Counted from the first letter of the stretch, positions 7,078-15,120 are shown. The stretch is DNA of 21,707 nt from JBCCZC01 sp039188505 (GCA_039188505.1 JBCCZC010000047.1:1-21707), one strand, 5' to 3'. The notes: generated from the letters alone by a model not told the origin. Numbers and translations: made by a program.

Positions 7078-7136
7078 CTATGCCCGCTCGAGGCGGGCTC
7101 GGCCGATGCCGTCTGCATGCCCGAGCCAGGGCATAG
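7078..7136. repeat. Nested inverted repeats in a divergent intergenic region
   Basis: CTATGCCC (7078-7085) pairs with GGGCATAG (7129-7136). Inside it GGCTCGG (7096-7102) pairs with CCGAGCC (7121-7127), and inside that ATGC (7106-7109) pairs with GCAT (7115-7118). A competing hairpin is GCCCGC/GCGGGC at 7082-7087 and 7093-7098 by position. It lies between the C13 peptidase start and the DUF4097 gene. It could be a protein-binding region, a structured leader or a decayed terminator; no T-run follows. Confidence 0.5.
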
Positions 7137-7255
7137 GCTAGCGCAGCAATCACCGCTTAAACCTTCGGGTATTCCGGTGCGTCAGAGCAGTGAATCGACG
7201 AATTCGGGAGCCCGTGGCCGAGCGGGCGGCATCAATGATCGAGAGGATGGGAATC

Positions 7256-8005
7256 ATGAGAATCAAATGGGTTGCGATGGCGGGTCTGCTGGTCGCGAAC
7301 GTGGCGGTCGCCGACCGCGTACTGGAAGAGGTGAGCGAGTCCTACTCGCTCGACAAGGGCGCTTCGATCAGCCTCGACAATGTGAATGGCGACGTTCGGA
7401 TCGAGGCGAGCGGGGGGCGAGAGGTCCGGCTGGAGTACGCCATTCGCGGGGATTCCGAGAAGACCCTCGAGCGCATCAAGGTGAAGATCAGCGACGATCC
7501 CTCGCACCTGCGCATCGAGACGATCCACAAGAAGTCCGGCGGCTGGTGGGGCAACAACAACGGCGGCTCGGTGAGCTACTACCTGCGTGTTCCCGACGAC
7601 ATCGAGCTGCGCGGCATCGACACCGTGAACGGCGACATTCGCATCGAAGGCGTCGGCGGCGAGGTCAATGCGGAGACCGTCAACGGCACGATCGAGGTTT
7701 CTGGGCTGCGCAGCGACGCGAAGCTTTCAACCGTTAACGGCACGGTCGAAGCCTACTTCGATCGCTTCGAGGCCGACCAGCGGGTCAGTATCGAGTCGGT
7801 CAACGGTCGCCTCGAAGTCATGCTGCCCGAAGACGCGGACGTCTCCGTCAAGGCCGAGACGGTCAACGGCTCCCTCCGCAACGACTTCGGTCTGGAAGTC
7901 GACAAAGGCTTCGTCGGCAAGGACCTGCGTGGTTCGATCGGCGACGGTAGCGCCCGTCTGACCCTGGATACGGTCAACGGCGGCATCTCCATTCGCGAAC
8001 GGTAA
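7256..8005 (+). CDS. Secreted DUF4097-family beta-repeat protein
   Basis: This 249-residue exported protein has a signal peptide (MRIKWVAMAGLLVANVAVA, probable cut before DRVL). The rest is a regular beta-repeat: the tetrad (T/N/S)VNG recurs seven times (NVNGDVRIEA, TVNGDIRIEG, TVNGTIEVSG, TVNGTVEAYF, SVNGRLEVML, TVNGSLRNDF, TVNGGISIRE), as in DUF4097, whose members are thought to form a right-handed beta-solenoid. Function in the family is unknown; some members lie next to anti-sigma or membrane-stress genes. A central GGWWGNNNGG loop interrupts the repeat. ATG 7256 is chosen because the signal peptide begins there; an in-frame ATG at 7247 directly abuts GAGAGG. No adjacent sigma or anti-sigma gene is present. 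It diverges from the C13 peptidase unit and is closed by a strong hairpin. Confidence 0.88.
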   Translation: MRIKWVAMAGLLVANVAVADRVLEEVSESYSLDKGASISLDNVNGDVRIEASGGREVRLEYAIRGDSEKTLERIKVKISDDPSHLRIETIHKKSGGWWGNNNGGSVSYYLRVPDDIELRGIDTVNGDIRIEGVGGEVNAETVNGTIEVSGLRSDAKLSTVNGTVEAYFDRFEADQRVSIESVNGRLEVMLPEDADVSVKAETVNGSLRNDFGLEVDKGFVGKDLRGSIGDGSARLTLDTVNGGISIRER

Positions 8006-8047
8006 GCCAGGGGGGCTCTGATAGCCCGATGGCGTGCAGCTTTCCCC

Positions 8048-8075
8048 GGAACCCGACAGGCGACTGTCGGGTTCC
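8048..8075 (+). terminator. Hairpin terminator between convergent DUF4097 gene and gtrA
   Basis: GGAACCCGACAG and CTGTCGGGTTCC form a perfect 12-bp stem closed by a GCGA (GNRA-type) tetraloop. It sits 42 bp after the DUF4097 stop and 5 bp past the gtrA stop, so it may serve both strands. The T-run is weak on either side (CCTTGCG on plus), so termination may be less efficient than the stem suggests. Confidence 0.75.
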
Positions 8076-8080
8076 TTGCG

Positions 8081-8479
8081 TCAGCCCCCGAGCGCGCCGT
8101 GGCGAAACACCACCCGGCGCTGGAACGGATAGTTGAAGCCAGCGGCAACGAGCAGGATCGCCGCCAGCCGCACCGGCAGCGGCGGCCAGCTCAGCGTGAC
8201 CGTGCCCAGGTGGACGAGTAGCGTGTTTAGCACGATGCTGAGCAGGGCGCCCAGCAGAAAGAGCGTCGCCTGGCGTCGCAGCGAGCCGTCACCGACCCGG
8301 AAGACCCAGTGCCTGGCGAGACCGAAGTTGATGATCGCGCCGACGGACGCGCTTGCGGCTACGGCGCCCGTGGGCGCCAGATCGGTGGCGACCACCAGCA
8401 GCTGGAACGCCACCACATCGGCAAGCGTGCCGACGGCTGCAGCGAGCTGGGCCCGCAGGAAAAGTCGAATACCGCTCAT
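8081..8479 (-). CDS. GtrA-like membrane protein
   Basis: This 132-residue protein has four hydrophobic segments in the GtrA arrangement: residues ~9-31 (AQLAAAVGTLADVVAFQLLVV), ~36-56, ~72-92 (FLLGALLSIVLNTLLVHL) and ~103-120. The family signatures are INFGLARHWVFR after helix 2 and FNYPFQRRVVFR at the C-terminus. GtrA-type proteins are proposed flippases for polyprenyl-phosphate-linked sugars used in O-antigen or teichoic acid modification; many members are uncharacterised. No glycosyltransferase lies beside it, so the partner is unknown. It follows nadC by ~36 bp on the same strand and may be cotranscribed. Confidence 0.88.
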   Translation of the reverse strand: MSGIRLFLRAQLAAAVGTLADVVAFQLLVVATDLAPTGAVAASASVGAIINFGLARHWVFRVGDGSLRRQATLFLLGALLSIVLNTLLVHLGTVTLSWPPLPVRLAAILLVAAGFNYPFQRRVVFRHGALGG

Positions 8480-8515
8480 GGGTCGGGCCGCGACCGAAGG
8501 GTCTGGCCGAGCGGA

Positions 8516-9358
8516 TCAGGACTCGACGACGCGCATCGAGTAGTCCGTGGCCCGGACATGCTTCGTGATCGCACCCACCGAGATGAAATCGACGCCGGTC
8601 TCGGCAACGGAGGCGATGGTGTTTCGATCGATGCCGCCGGACGCCTCGAAGGCGATGCCGGGGACCCGGCGCGTAACGGCGGTGTGCATTTCCGCAAGCG
8701 TGAAATTGTCCAGCATGATGCGATCCGGGCGCGCCGCGAGCGCTTCGTCGAGCTGGTGCAGTCCCTCGATCTCCACCACCACCAAGGTTTCCGGGTGGCG
8801 GCTCCGGGCCAGCTCGATCGCCGCCGTCATCGAGCCGGCGGACGCGATGTGGTTCTCCTTGATGAGATACGCATCGAAGAGCCCGATTCGATGGTTGGTG
8901 CCCCCGCCGCAGCGAACGGCATATTTCTGCGCCAGGCGAAGGCCCGGCAACGTCTTGCGGGTATCCAGGATGCGCGTGTCCGTGTGTTCGATGAGTCGGG
9001 CCAACGCCATGGTCGCAGTGGCCACACCGGACAGCAGCTGCAGAAAGTTCAGTGCCGTGCGCTCCGCGGTGAGGAGGCCTCTTGCGGGCCCCTCGACTTC
9101 ACACACGACGGTGCCGCCAGGAATCCGCTGACCATCCTTGGCGTGCCAGTCGACGCTCAGCGCCGGATCCACCTGCCGCAGGGCTTCCTCGAACCAGGCG
9201 CGACCGCACAGTACCGCGGTCTCCCGCAGCAGGACGGTCGCCTGCGCATGACGGGAAGCGGGAACCAGCGCGGCCGTGAGGTCCCCGTCGCCGACGTCCT
9301 CCGCCAGCGCGCGGCTGACGTCGGCGGCGACCGTCCCGGCGTCGACCTCAGCGACCAC
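8516..9358 (-). CDS. nadC: Nicotinate-nucleotide pyrophosphorylase (carboxylating), NadC
   Basis: This enzyme (quinolinate phosphoribosyltransferase) makes nicotinate mononucleotide from quinolinate and PRPP in de novo NAD synthesis. The 280 residues carry the family motifs in order: ALAEDVGDGDLTAAL near the N-terminus, ERTALNFLQLLSGVAT, ILDTRKTLPGLR, GGGTNHRIGLFDAYLIKENH, RIMLDNF and FEASGGI near the C-terminus. GTG 9358 (VVAEVDAGTV) is chosen because family similarity begins there and length fits (E. coli 297). The open frame runs upstream through the DUF1631 gene in another phase, but that part is not NadC. The start overlaps the end of the DUF1631 gene by 11 bp, so the two are probably cotranscribed. 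No nadA or nadB is in the window. Confidence 0.97.
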   Translation of the reverse strand: MVAEVDAGTVAADVSRALAEDVGDGDLTAALVPASRHAQATVLLRETAVLCGRAWFEEALRQVDPALSVDWHAKDGQRIPGGTVVCEVEGPARGLLTAERTALNFLQLLSGVATATMALARLIEHTDTRILDTRKTLPGLRLAQKYAVRCGGGTNHRIGLFDAYLIKENHIASAGSMTAAIELARSRHPETLVVVEIEGLHQLDEALAARPDRIMLDNFTLAEMHTAVTRRVPGIAFEASGGIDRNTIASVAETGVDFISVGAITKHVRATDYSMRVVES

Positions 9359-10709
9359 CGGCCCCGGGTCCGAGCACCGACTTGAAGACGGGGGCGCTCT
9401 CGAGCAAAAGCGTTTCACCGCTGGCGACCTCGTTGGCGAGGTCCTCGTAGGTCTTGTCGGCGAGCTTCGTGCCGCAGTCCGTGACGAACAGATACTTCTT
9501 GCTGATCGGGCTGACCCAGGAGAGCTTCGCCCGGATACGTTTATCCCCGGGACCGGCGAATTCCAGCCAGGCTCCTGGCTTGAGACTGTCGATCTGCGAG
9601 CGAATGTAGCTGCCGGCACGACGCCCGGGGCTCGGGGCCGCGGCACCCGCCTCGAGCGGGACCGGACGCAATTGGGCGGGGCGGACCTCATCGCTCCGGG
9701 TGAGCGGTGCCGAGGAGCGCACGGACGGCATGTGCAGCGTGTCCCGATAGCGCTCCTCGATCTGGGTCTGGTAGAGCCCCTTGAGCGCGCGGAAGACGTC
9801 CTCGATCTCGCCCTCGACGTAGGCCACCATTTCGAGGCCGGAGCGGAGCTGCCGGCTCAGCTGCGGCAGCATCGACTGAAGCCGGGCCACGTCGGCCGCA
9901 GAGATCTTGGGCAGCGAGGTCCAGATCAGGTCATCAGCGAAGCTCAGCGCCTCCTCGTAACGCTTCGACTGGGGGCCGTGCCGCAGGAGTGTGAGCACGA
10001 GCACGTTGTTCCAGGCGTTCGAGAGCAGTTCGGTCACGAGGTCCGCGAGGTTGTGCCGCTCAAGCCGCGCATCGATCTCGCTGTCGGCGATGTCGCGTGC
10101 CGCCCGGATGCGTGCGCCTGCCGCGCTCCTGGGCTTGCTGTTGGCCTCGTCGTCGCTCATCTTCTCCCGCTCGGTGTCCCGCTCGACGTGCTGCGCCTGC
10201 GTGGCGTCCGCAGGGTCGCTTGGATGGTGGTGACCTGTCAACGACAGTGTAACGAACTCGCGCGGATCCGTTTTGACCCGGCCTCCGGGCGAGTCCTCGG
10301 CGGCCTCCCGCGGCGGAGCCGTGGGTTCTGGGGGCGCCGTGAGTTCGGCTTCCAGCAGTTCCAGGAGTACCCCGCGTGCGTGTGGTGTCAGATCGAGCTC
10401 CAGGATCGCGCCCTCGAGGCCCTGTGCCGCCGACAAGCGGTCCTCCATGCGGTCGCTGGCCCCGGCAGCACTGAGTGCATTGCGCAGCGCAGCAGCGATG
10501 CGGGATCGGGCTCGTCGGAGCGCGCGAAGCGCATTGACCAGGGCGGCCTGGTGCCGCGTGCTCGCCGCGTGCTCCGCGAGGTCGAAGAGATGGTCATCGA
10601 CGCGCGTGAGGGCCGCTTCCAGCTCGCGCTGGCAGGCCTCGGCAAGGCGGCTTGCGGGCAGGTCGAAGATCGGGGCGAGGGCGACGCTCGATAGGGCGGT
10701 CCGGGGCAT
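9348..10709 (-). CDS. DUF1631 family protein (short form)
   Basis: The 453-residue protein is acidic and helical, with a central LVTELLSNAWNNVLVLTLLRHGPQS-type region (~220-245) and a C-terminal LKPGAWLEFAGPGDKRIRAKLSWVSPISKKYLFV motif (~385-420), both typical of DUF1631. The C-terminal segment resembles a PilZ-like beta domain, though I see no clear c-di-GMP-binding RxxxR signature. A low-complexity, charged linker (PPEPTAPP to EREKMSDDEANSK, ~125-195) replaces much of the long middle region; family members are often 700 residues or more. The function is unknown; older 'thymidine phosphorylase' labels for this family are unsupported. DUF1631 genes commonly sit next to nadC, as here (11-bp overlap). 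ATG 10709 lacks a strong ribosome site. Confidence 0.82.
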   Translation of the reverse strand: MPRTALSSVALAPIFDLPASRLAEACQRELEAALTRVDDHLFDLAEHAASTRHQAALVNALRALRRARSRIAAALRNALSAAGASDRMEDRLSAAQGLEGAILELDLTPHARGVLLELLEAELTAPPEPTAPPREAAEDSPGGRVKTDPREFVTLSLTGHHHPSDPADATQAQHVERDTEREKMSDDEANSKPRSAAGARIRAARDIADSEIDARLERHNLADLVTELLSNAWNNVLVLTLLRHGPQSKRYEEALSFADDLIWTSLPKISAADVARLQSMLPQLSRQLRSGLEMVAYVEGEIEDVFRALKGLYQTQIEERYRDTLHMPSVRSSAPLTRSDEVRPAQLRPVPLEAGAAAPSPGRRAGSYIRSQIDSLKPGAWLEFAGPGDKRIRAKLSWVSPISKKYLFVTDCGTKLADKTYEDLANEVASGETLLLESAPVFKSVLGPGAGGR

Positions 10710-10814
10710 GGGCCGGGAGTCCTGGGTGCGACTTGCCGGCTTACGCTACCGGGTCGTCGACGGGCGTTCCGCGGACTTCGTCACAGAGTCGTCGCAGGGC
10801 CGACGAGCGCCGCC

Positions 10815-11090
10815 TCAGAGCTGACCGGCGGCGAAATTCTCGAACTGTGTGGTGCCGACGCCGCGCTCGGGCAGCATCACCGGGATACCGTCGATCACAA
10901 GGTAGAGGACCTTCTCGTCATCCGTGACCAGGACGTCGTCGAAGGTTTCGGTGACGGCGTCACCATCGACGTACTGGACGGAACCTTCGGCGACCGCGTT
11001 TCGGAGGGCATCCTGGCGTGCCGAATTCAGCACCGAAACCTGGCGACGGGTGACGGGGCAGCAGAGGATTTCGAGGAGTTTTCCGTCCAT
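10815..11090 (-). CDS. Trm112-like protein (YcaR family)
   Basis: The 91-residue protein begins MDGKLLEILCCPVTRRQVSVL and ends with YLVIDGIPVMLPERG, the two conserved halves of Trm112/YcaR. In eukaryotes and archaea Trm112 activates several methyltransferases; bacterial members are small and little studied. Between the halves is an insert of ~30 residues (NSARQDALRNAVAEGSVQYVDGDAV) absent from the 60-residue E. coli YcaR. Only the CC of CCP is available, so the CxxC zinc site is not present. I recall similarly long forms in Xanthomonadales, which fits the general affinity of the window. The start ATG 11090 has no obvious ribosome site. The usual lpxK/kdsB neighbours are absent. Confidence 0.85.
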   Translation of the reverse strand: MDGKLLEILCCPVTRRQVSVLNSARQDALRNAVAEGSVQYVDGDAVTETFDDVLVTDDEKVLYLVIDGIPVMLPERGVGTTQFENFAAGQL

Positions 11091-11428
11091 TGAAGTTCAG
11101 CAGGCGCCAGCTCGGCGGGTCCATATCGTCGCACGCGGGCATCGGGCGTCCAAGCCGTTGACAGGTCATCGGTATCGCAACGCCTCTGCCCGAGTCTCGC
11201 GCCAGGCCCCCATGCGGTGGCCTTGAGGTTGTCGAAATCAACGGTTTACGTCGTTGCCGCGATGAGGTTCGAAGCCAGGCCGAGCAGCGCAGGTGATTAC
11301 TCGGTGTTGCCGGCAGCGCATCTTTTTCGATCCACCGCTAGCTGTGGCGGTTAGGGCGGTCGATTGAACAGACTGTACTCACCAGACTCAACGAGAATTC
11401 CAGCAACTGACGGGCTAGAATGCCGGCC
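11091..11428. other. Intergenic region without recognisable gene
   Basis: These ~340 bp separate the divergent Trm112-like gene and purE. I find no convincing protein on either strand. A TTGACA lies at 11158-11163 but no good -10 follows at 16-18 bp. A -10-like TAGAAT at 11416-11421 lies against the purE start. A T-run TCTTTTTCGA near 11320-11330 is not preceded by a strong hairpin. A small RNA cannot be excluded. Confidence 0.5.
11416..11421 (+). promoter_or_regulatory. Candidate -10 element of purEK
   Basis: TAGAAT differs from TATAAT at one base and would place transcription initiation at about 11428-11429, the A of the purE ATG. With no ribosome site upstream of that ATG, this predicts a leaderless mRNA. 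A convincing -35 is not seen at 16-18 bp. Confidence 0.4.
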
Positions 11429-11920
11429 ATGAACCCAGTCGTTGGCATCGTCATGGGGTCGCGCTCGGACTGGCCCACCATGGAGTCGGCCGCCGCGGTC
11501 CTCGAGGAACTCGGCGTCGCGCACGAGGTGCGGGTCGTGTCCGCTCACCGGACGCCGGATCTTCTCTTCAGCTATGCGGCGGAGGCCCGCGGTCGTGGCC
11601 TGCGCGCGATCATCGCCGGCGCGGGCGGCGCGGCGCATCTACCCGGCATGCTGGCAGCGAAGACGCCGGTCCCGGTACTTGGCGTGCCGGTCGAGTCCCG
11701 CGCGCTCAAGGGCCAGGACTCGCTGCTGTCGATCGTGCAGATGCCGAAAGGCATTCCGGTGGCGACCTTTGCGATCGGTGCCGCCGGCGCCAGCAACGCC
11801 GCACTGTTTGCGGCGGCGATGCTGGCCGCCGATGATGACCGGGTGAGTGCGGCGCTCGACGCCTTTCGCCAGCGCCAGACGGATGCCGTCCTGGCACAAC
11901 CGGATCCGAGGAAAGCATGA
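11429..11920 (+). CDS. purE: N5-carboxyaminoimidazole ribonucleotide mutase (class I PurE)
   Basis: PurE moves the carboxyl group of N5-CAIR to carbon 4, giving CAIR in purine synthesis. The 163-residue protein carries MGSRSDWPTM near the N-terminus, SAHRTPD, and AGAGGAAHLPGMLAAKTPVPVLGVPV, the class I active-site and phosphate-binding motifs; the 40s-loop histidine is that of AHRTP. Length fits the family. ATG 11429 (MNPVVGIVMG) is preferred; an in-frame ATG at 11420 adds three residues. Its TGA overlaps the purK ATG (ATGA), a strong sign of coupled translation with the enzyme that supplies its substrate. Confidence 0.97.
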   Translation: MNPVVGIVMGSRSDWPTMESAAAVLEELGVAHEVRVVSAHRTPDLLFSYAAEARGRGLRAIIAGAGGAAHLPGMLAAKTPVPVLGVPVESRALKGQDSLLSIVQMPKGIPVATFAIGAAGASNAALFAAAMLAADDDRVSAALDAFRQRQTDAVLAQPDPRKA

Positions 11921-13047
11921 AGATAGGCATTCTGGGAGGCGGCCAGCTCGCCCGTATGATGGCGCTCGCCGGCTATCCGCTGGGCCACGAGTTCGTGGTC
12001 CTCGATCCGGCCAAAGACGCCTGCGCCGGGCAGCTCTGCGAGCACATCTGCGCCGACTACAACGATGAAGAAGCGCTGGCGGAGCTCGCGGATCGATGCG
12101 AGGTGATCACGCTCGACTTCGAGAACGTGCCCGTGACGGCCGTCGATTTCCTCGCCGACAAGCGACCGGTCCGACCGGGGGCGAAGGCCCTCGGCGTTGC
12201 GCAGGATCGATTGGCCGAGAAGAACCTGTTTACGGAGCTGGGAATTCCGTGCGCACCGTTCGCGGCCGTCGACTCGCTCGCTGCCCTCGAAGCCGCGCTT
12301 GGCGAACTCGGCTACCCGGCGGTCCTGAAGACGCGGCGCCTGGGCTACGACGGTAAGGGTCAGGTGGTCATCGAGGAGCCTGGGGCCGTCAACGCGGCGT
12401 GGGAGGAACTTGGCGGCCAGCCGCTCATCCTGGAGGGCTTCGTGCGCTTCAAGCGGGAGCTGTCGATCATCGCGGTCCGCTCGACCACAGGAGACACGGT
12501 GTTCTATCCGCTGACCGAGAACCGTCACAAGAACGGCATCCTGGTCACCAGCTTCGCGCCGGCTGCGGCCCCGGCCGTCGAGCCGCTCGCGCAGCGCCAC
12601 ATCACCAAGCTCCTCGACCATCTCGACTACTGTGGTGTGCTAACGCTCGAGCTGTTCGACCTGGGCGACCACCTTGTCGCCAACGAGATCGCGCCGCGCG
12701 TGCACAACTCGGGCCACTGGACGATCGACGGCGCGGTGACGTCACAGTTCGAAAACCACATCCGCGCAGTGCTCGGCTGGCCACTCGGGGCAACCCGGGC
12801 GCACGGTGCATCGGCCATGCTCAACTGGATCGGAGCGATGCCGGATCCGGCTACCGGCTTGAGCTACCCCGATGCCCACTGGCACGACTACGGCAAGAAG
12901 CCGCGCGCCGGCCGGAAGGTCGGGCACGTCAACCTCAACGCGACGGACATCGTGGCGCTGCAGTCAGAGCTGGCAAAGTTCGCCATGGCCCTCGGTCAGC
13001 AGCTCAAGAACGAGGGCGCGGACGCCTTCAACACCTCCCGCGCCTGA
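11917..13047 (+). CDS. purK: N5-carboxyaminoimidazole ribonucleotide synthase (PurK)
   Basis: PurK is an ATP-grasp enzyme that carboxylates AIR with bicarbonate and ATP to N5-CAIR. The 376 residues start with the Rossmann-like MKIGILGGGQLARMMALAG. The ATP-grasp core includes YPAVLKTRRLGYDGKGQ (~128-144), EGFVRFKRELSIIAVR, and VANEIAPRVHNSGHWTIDGA with the catalytic/metal-binding Glu-Asn-His cluster. The C-terminal domain ends with HVNLNATD. It overlaps purE by four bases; together they perform the two-step bacterial route to CAIR. Its end lies 18 bp from the convergent TonB-dependent receptor gene, with no clear terminator between. Confidence 0.98.
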   Translation: MKIGILGGGQLARMMALAGYPLGHEFVVLDPAKDACAGQLCEHICADYNDEEALAELADRCEVITLDFENVPVTAVDFLADKRPVRPGAKALGVAQDRLAEKNLFTELGIPCAPFAAVDSLAALEAALGELGYPAVLKTRRLGYDGKGQVVIEEPGAVNAAWEELGGQPLILEGFVRFKRELSIIAVRSTTGDTVFYPLTENRHKNGILVTSFAPAAAPAVEPLAQRHITKLLDHLDYCGVLTLELFDLGDHLVANEIAPRVHNSGHWTIDGAVTSQFENHIRAVLGWPLGATRAHGASAMLNWIGAMPDPATGLSYPDAHWHDYGKKPRAGRKVGHVNLNATDIVALQSELAKFAMALGQQLKNEGADAFNTSRA

Positions 13048-13065
13048 GGACCCGGGCCGCGGCGT

Positions 13066-15120
13066 TCAGCCCCGGTAGCCGAGCGCCACCAGCCACGTGC
13101 GCCCCTGGCCGGGGAAGTACCGATAGTTGCCGAAGGCGAAATCGGCGCGTTCCGCGTAGCGTTCGTTCAGCAGGTTCTCGAGCCGTACTTCCAGCGACCA
13201 CGCCCCGAAACCTCGACGCCAGGCGCCATGCAGCAGGTCGTGGCCGCCGTACTCGTGCGCATTGGCCGCGTCGAGGAAATACTCGCCCTGGTGGACCCAC
13301 TCGAGCTCGGCCTCGCCGAAAGGCCCGAGCTGGCGCAGCACGCTCAACCTCGCCAACGTCTCCGGCGCCGTGTCCACCGTGTTGCCGCGCTCGAAGCGCT
13401 CGCCGAAATCCGGCGTTCGGCCGGCGGCGTAGGTGTGCTCGGCAAAAGTCGCCGCGAAATCCACGGTCCAGTCATCGCCCACGGCAGCGGTCGCTGCGAC
13501 CTCGATGCCCACGTGCCGGGTCGCCCCGTCGGCCACGTTGAAGCCATCAGCATCGCGGAAGATGAAGTTCTCCTTGGTTTGGTAGAACGCGCTGATCGAG
13601 CCGGTGAAGGTGCCCGTCTGGTAGCGGTAGCCGAGTTCGGCGGCGTCGAGCCGTTCGGAATCCAGGTCCGCGACGGTCTGTCCGCTCTGGAGCCGGTAGA
13701 GCTCGGTGGCCTGCGGTGGGCGAAACCCGCGCGCGAGCCGCAGGTAGGCCGTGGCGTTCGGGCCCACGTCGCGCGTCAGGCTGAGTCGCGGTGCGACTTC
13801 GGTGAAGCTGTCGGTGCGGTCTGCCGGGCGTGTGTACAGACAGCCACCGAAACCGCAGGGCGTCCCGTCGTCCTGCGTGTTGCCGTCAAGCATCCGATTG
13901 TCGTAGTCGTAGCGGGTCCGTTCGGCCCGGAGGCCGGCGGTCAGCGTCCACAGCTCGCCGATGCGCCAGCGCCCTTCGCCGTAGAGGGCAAAGGTCAACG
14001 CGTCGGTCTCGTAGTCGTAGTGCTTACCCGGCGGACGGGTGGCCCGGAGGAATGCCGAGCTGGAATCCACGGGGCCGTCCTGGGTCTGGCGCAGGTACGT
14101 ATCCGCGTAGTCGATGTCGGCGCCGACGGTCCACGCGGTCGTCCCTTCGCGGCGGGCCAGCCACTGCAGGCCGGCGCTGTCCTGGCCGTTCTCCTCCAGT
14201 GGTTTGCCGGGCAGGAAATGCTGCAGAAAGTCCATGCGCGAACTACGCAGATAGGGTGTGAGTTCGACATCCCAGGAACCCGCGGTCCGCGACCAGCGAG
14301 AAATCGCGCGCGCAGACCACGCATCGCGAAAGGCCTCGGGGTTCACGTTCTCGGTGCGCCGGTCGGGATCGTCGTAGGCCTCGAAGCCGAAGATGAAGCC
14401 GGCCGTTTCCTGGTTGAGGTTCGTCGCCGTGAGCCAGGTTTCTACCGACCACTCGCCCACGGCGGCGTCCCGACGCAGATGGACCTTCTGCTGGTCATAG
14501 CCTTCCTGGTCGCGGAAGCTCCCTGATGAGGTGAGCGTCGTGCCGGCAACGGTGCGATCGTCGGACCAGCTCGCCGTCACGCTCTCGAAGGATTCGTCTC
14601 CGACCTGGAGCAGCAGATCCGTACCGCTCCCGGGCCCCGGTGTAAGGACATTGATCATGCCGTGGAGCGCGTTGGCGCCATAGAGCGCGCTTCCCGGCCC
14701 GGAAACGACCTCGACGCCGGTGGCGCCCTCCCACCAGGTCTCGAACAGATTGTTGACGTTGCAGAACCCCGGCGGCCGGATAGGCACCCCGTTCTCGACG
14801 AGAAGGAACGCGCCGCAGGCGCCCGGCCCCGTCAGCACCGGCGATCGAATCGCGGTGAGGTGCTCCTGGCCACTGCCTCGGCTGATCCAGGTGCCAGGGC
14901 TGGCGTCGAACAACTCGTTGGGGTGCGTTACCAGCGGGTCGCCGACGATGGCATAGGCGCTCAACGGTAAGGCGCGGAACGGCTCCTGCCGGCGTGCGAC
15001 CACCGTAATCTCGGTCAGCGCGGTCGCTTCGGCGACTGGCTGAAGCGGCTGGAGCATGACCAGGGGAAAGAGGAGTGCGAACAAGCGGAGCCCTCGGAAC
15101 GTGGAATTCGGCCGCAGCAT
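13066..15120 (-). CDS. TonB-dependent outer-membrane receptor
   Basis: The 684-residue protein has a signal peptide (residues ~8-31, LRLFALLFPLVMLQPLQPVAEA), a TonB-box-like TEITVVA shortly after, a plug domain (SPGTWISRGSG to GVEVVSGPGSALYGANALHGMINVLT, ~75-165) and a 22-strand-type beta-barrel ending in an aromatic strand (TWLVALGYRG). Barrel signatures include LRLARGFRPPQATELYRLQ and LENLLNERYAERADF. Such receptors import siderophores, vitamin B12, sugars or peptides with TonB energy; substrate cannot be told. Two cysteine pairs may form disulfides: GACGAF/GFCNV in the plug and CGFGGC in a barrel loop. ATG 15120 is chosen for the signal peptide; the frame extends 64 codons upstream into a divergent gene's promoter. 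Divergent from a secreted S9 peptidase. Confidence 0.93.
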   Translation of the reverse strand: MLRPNSTFRGLRLFALLFPLVMLQPLQPVAEATALTEITVVARRQEPFRALPLSAYAIVGDPLVTHPNELFDASPGTWISRGSGQEHLTAIRSPVLTGPGACGAFLLVENGVPIRPPGFCNVNNLFETWWEGATGVEVVSGPGSALYGANALHGMINVLTPGPGSGTDLLLQVGDESFESVTASWSDDRTVAGTTLTSSGSFRDQEGYDQQKVHLRRDAAVGEWSVETWLTATNLNQETAGFIFGFEAYDDPDRRTENVNPEAFRDAWSARAISRWSRTAGSWDVELTPYLRSSRMDFLQHFLPGKPLEENGQDSAGLQWLARREGTTAWTVGADIDYADTYLRQTQDGPVDSSSAFLRATRPPGKHYDYETDALTFALYGEGRWRIGELWTLTAGLRAERTRYDYDNRMLDGNTQDDGTPCGFGGCLYTRPADRTDSFTEVAPRLSLTRDVGPNATAYLRLARGFRPPQATELYRLQSGQTVADLDSERLDAAELGYRYQTGTFTGSISAFYQTKENFIFRDADGFNVADGATRHVGIEVAATAAVGDDWTVDFAATFAEHTYAAGRTPDFGERFERGNTVDTAPETLARLSVLRQLGPFGEAELEWVHQGEYFLDAANAHEYGGHDLLHGAWRRGFGAWSLEVRLENLLNERYAERADFAFGNYRYFPGQGRTWLVALGYRG

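Noticed and set aside
9276..10694. 472-codon plus-strand frame opposite the DUF1631 gene
   Set aside because: The minus-strand frame has family motifs and joins nadC; the plus frame has none.
11158..11163. TTGACA as a -35 for a plus-strand promoter
   Set aside because: No -10-like hexamer follows at 16-18 bp and the purE start is ~265 bp away.
12399..13541. 380-codon plus-strand frame over purK and the receptor end
   Set aside because: Out of phase with purK and rich in Arg/Ala/Pro; a GC-driven shadow.
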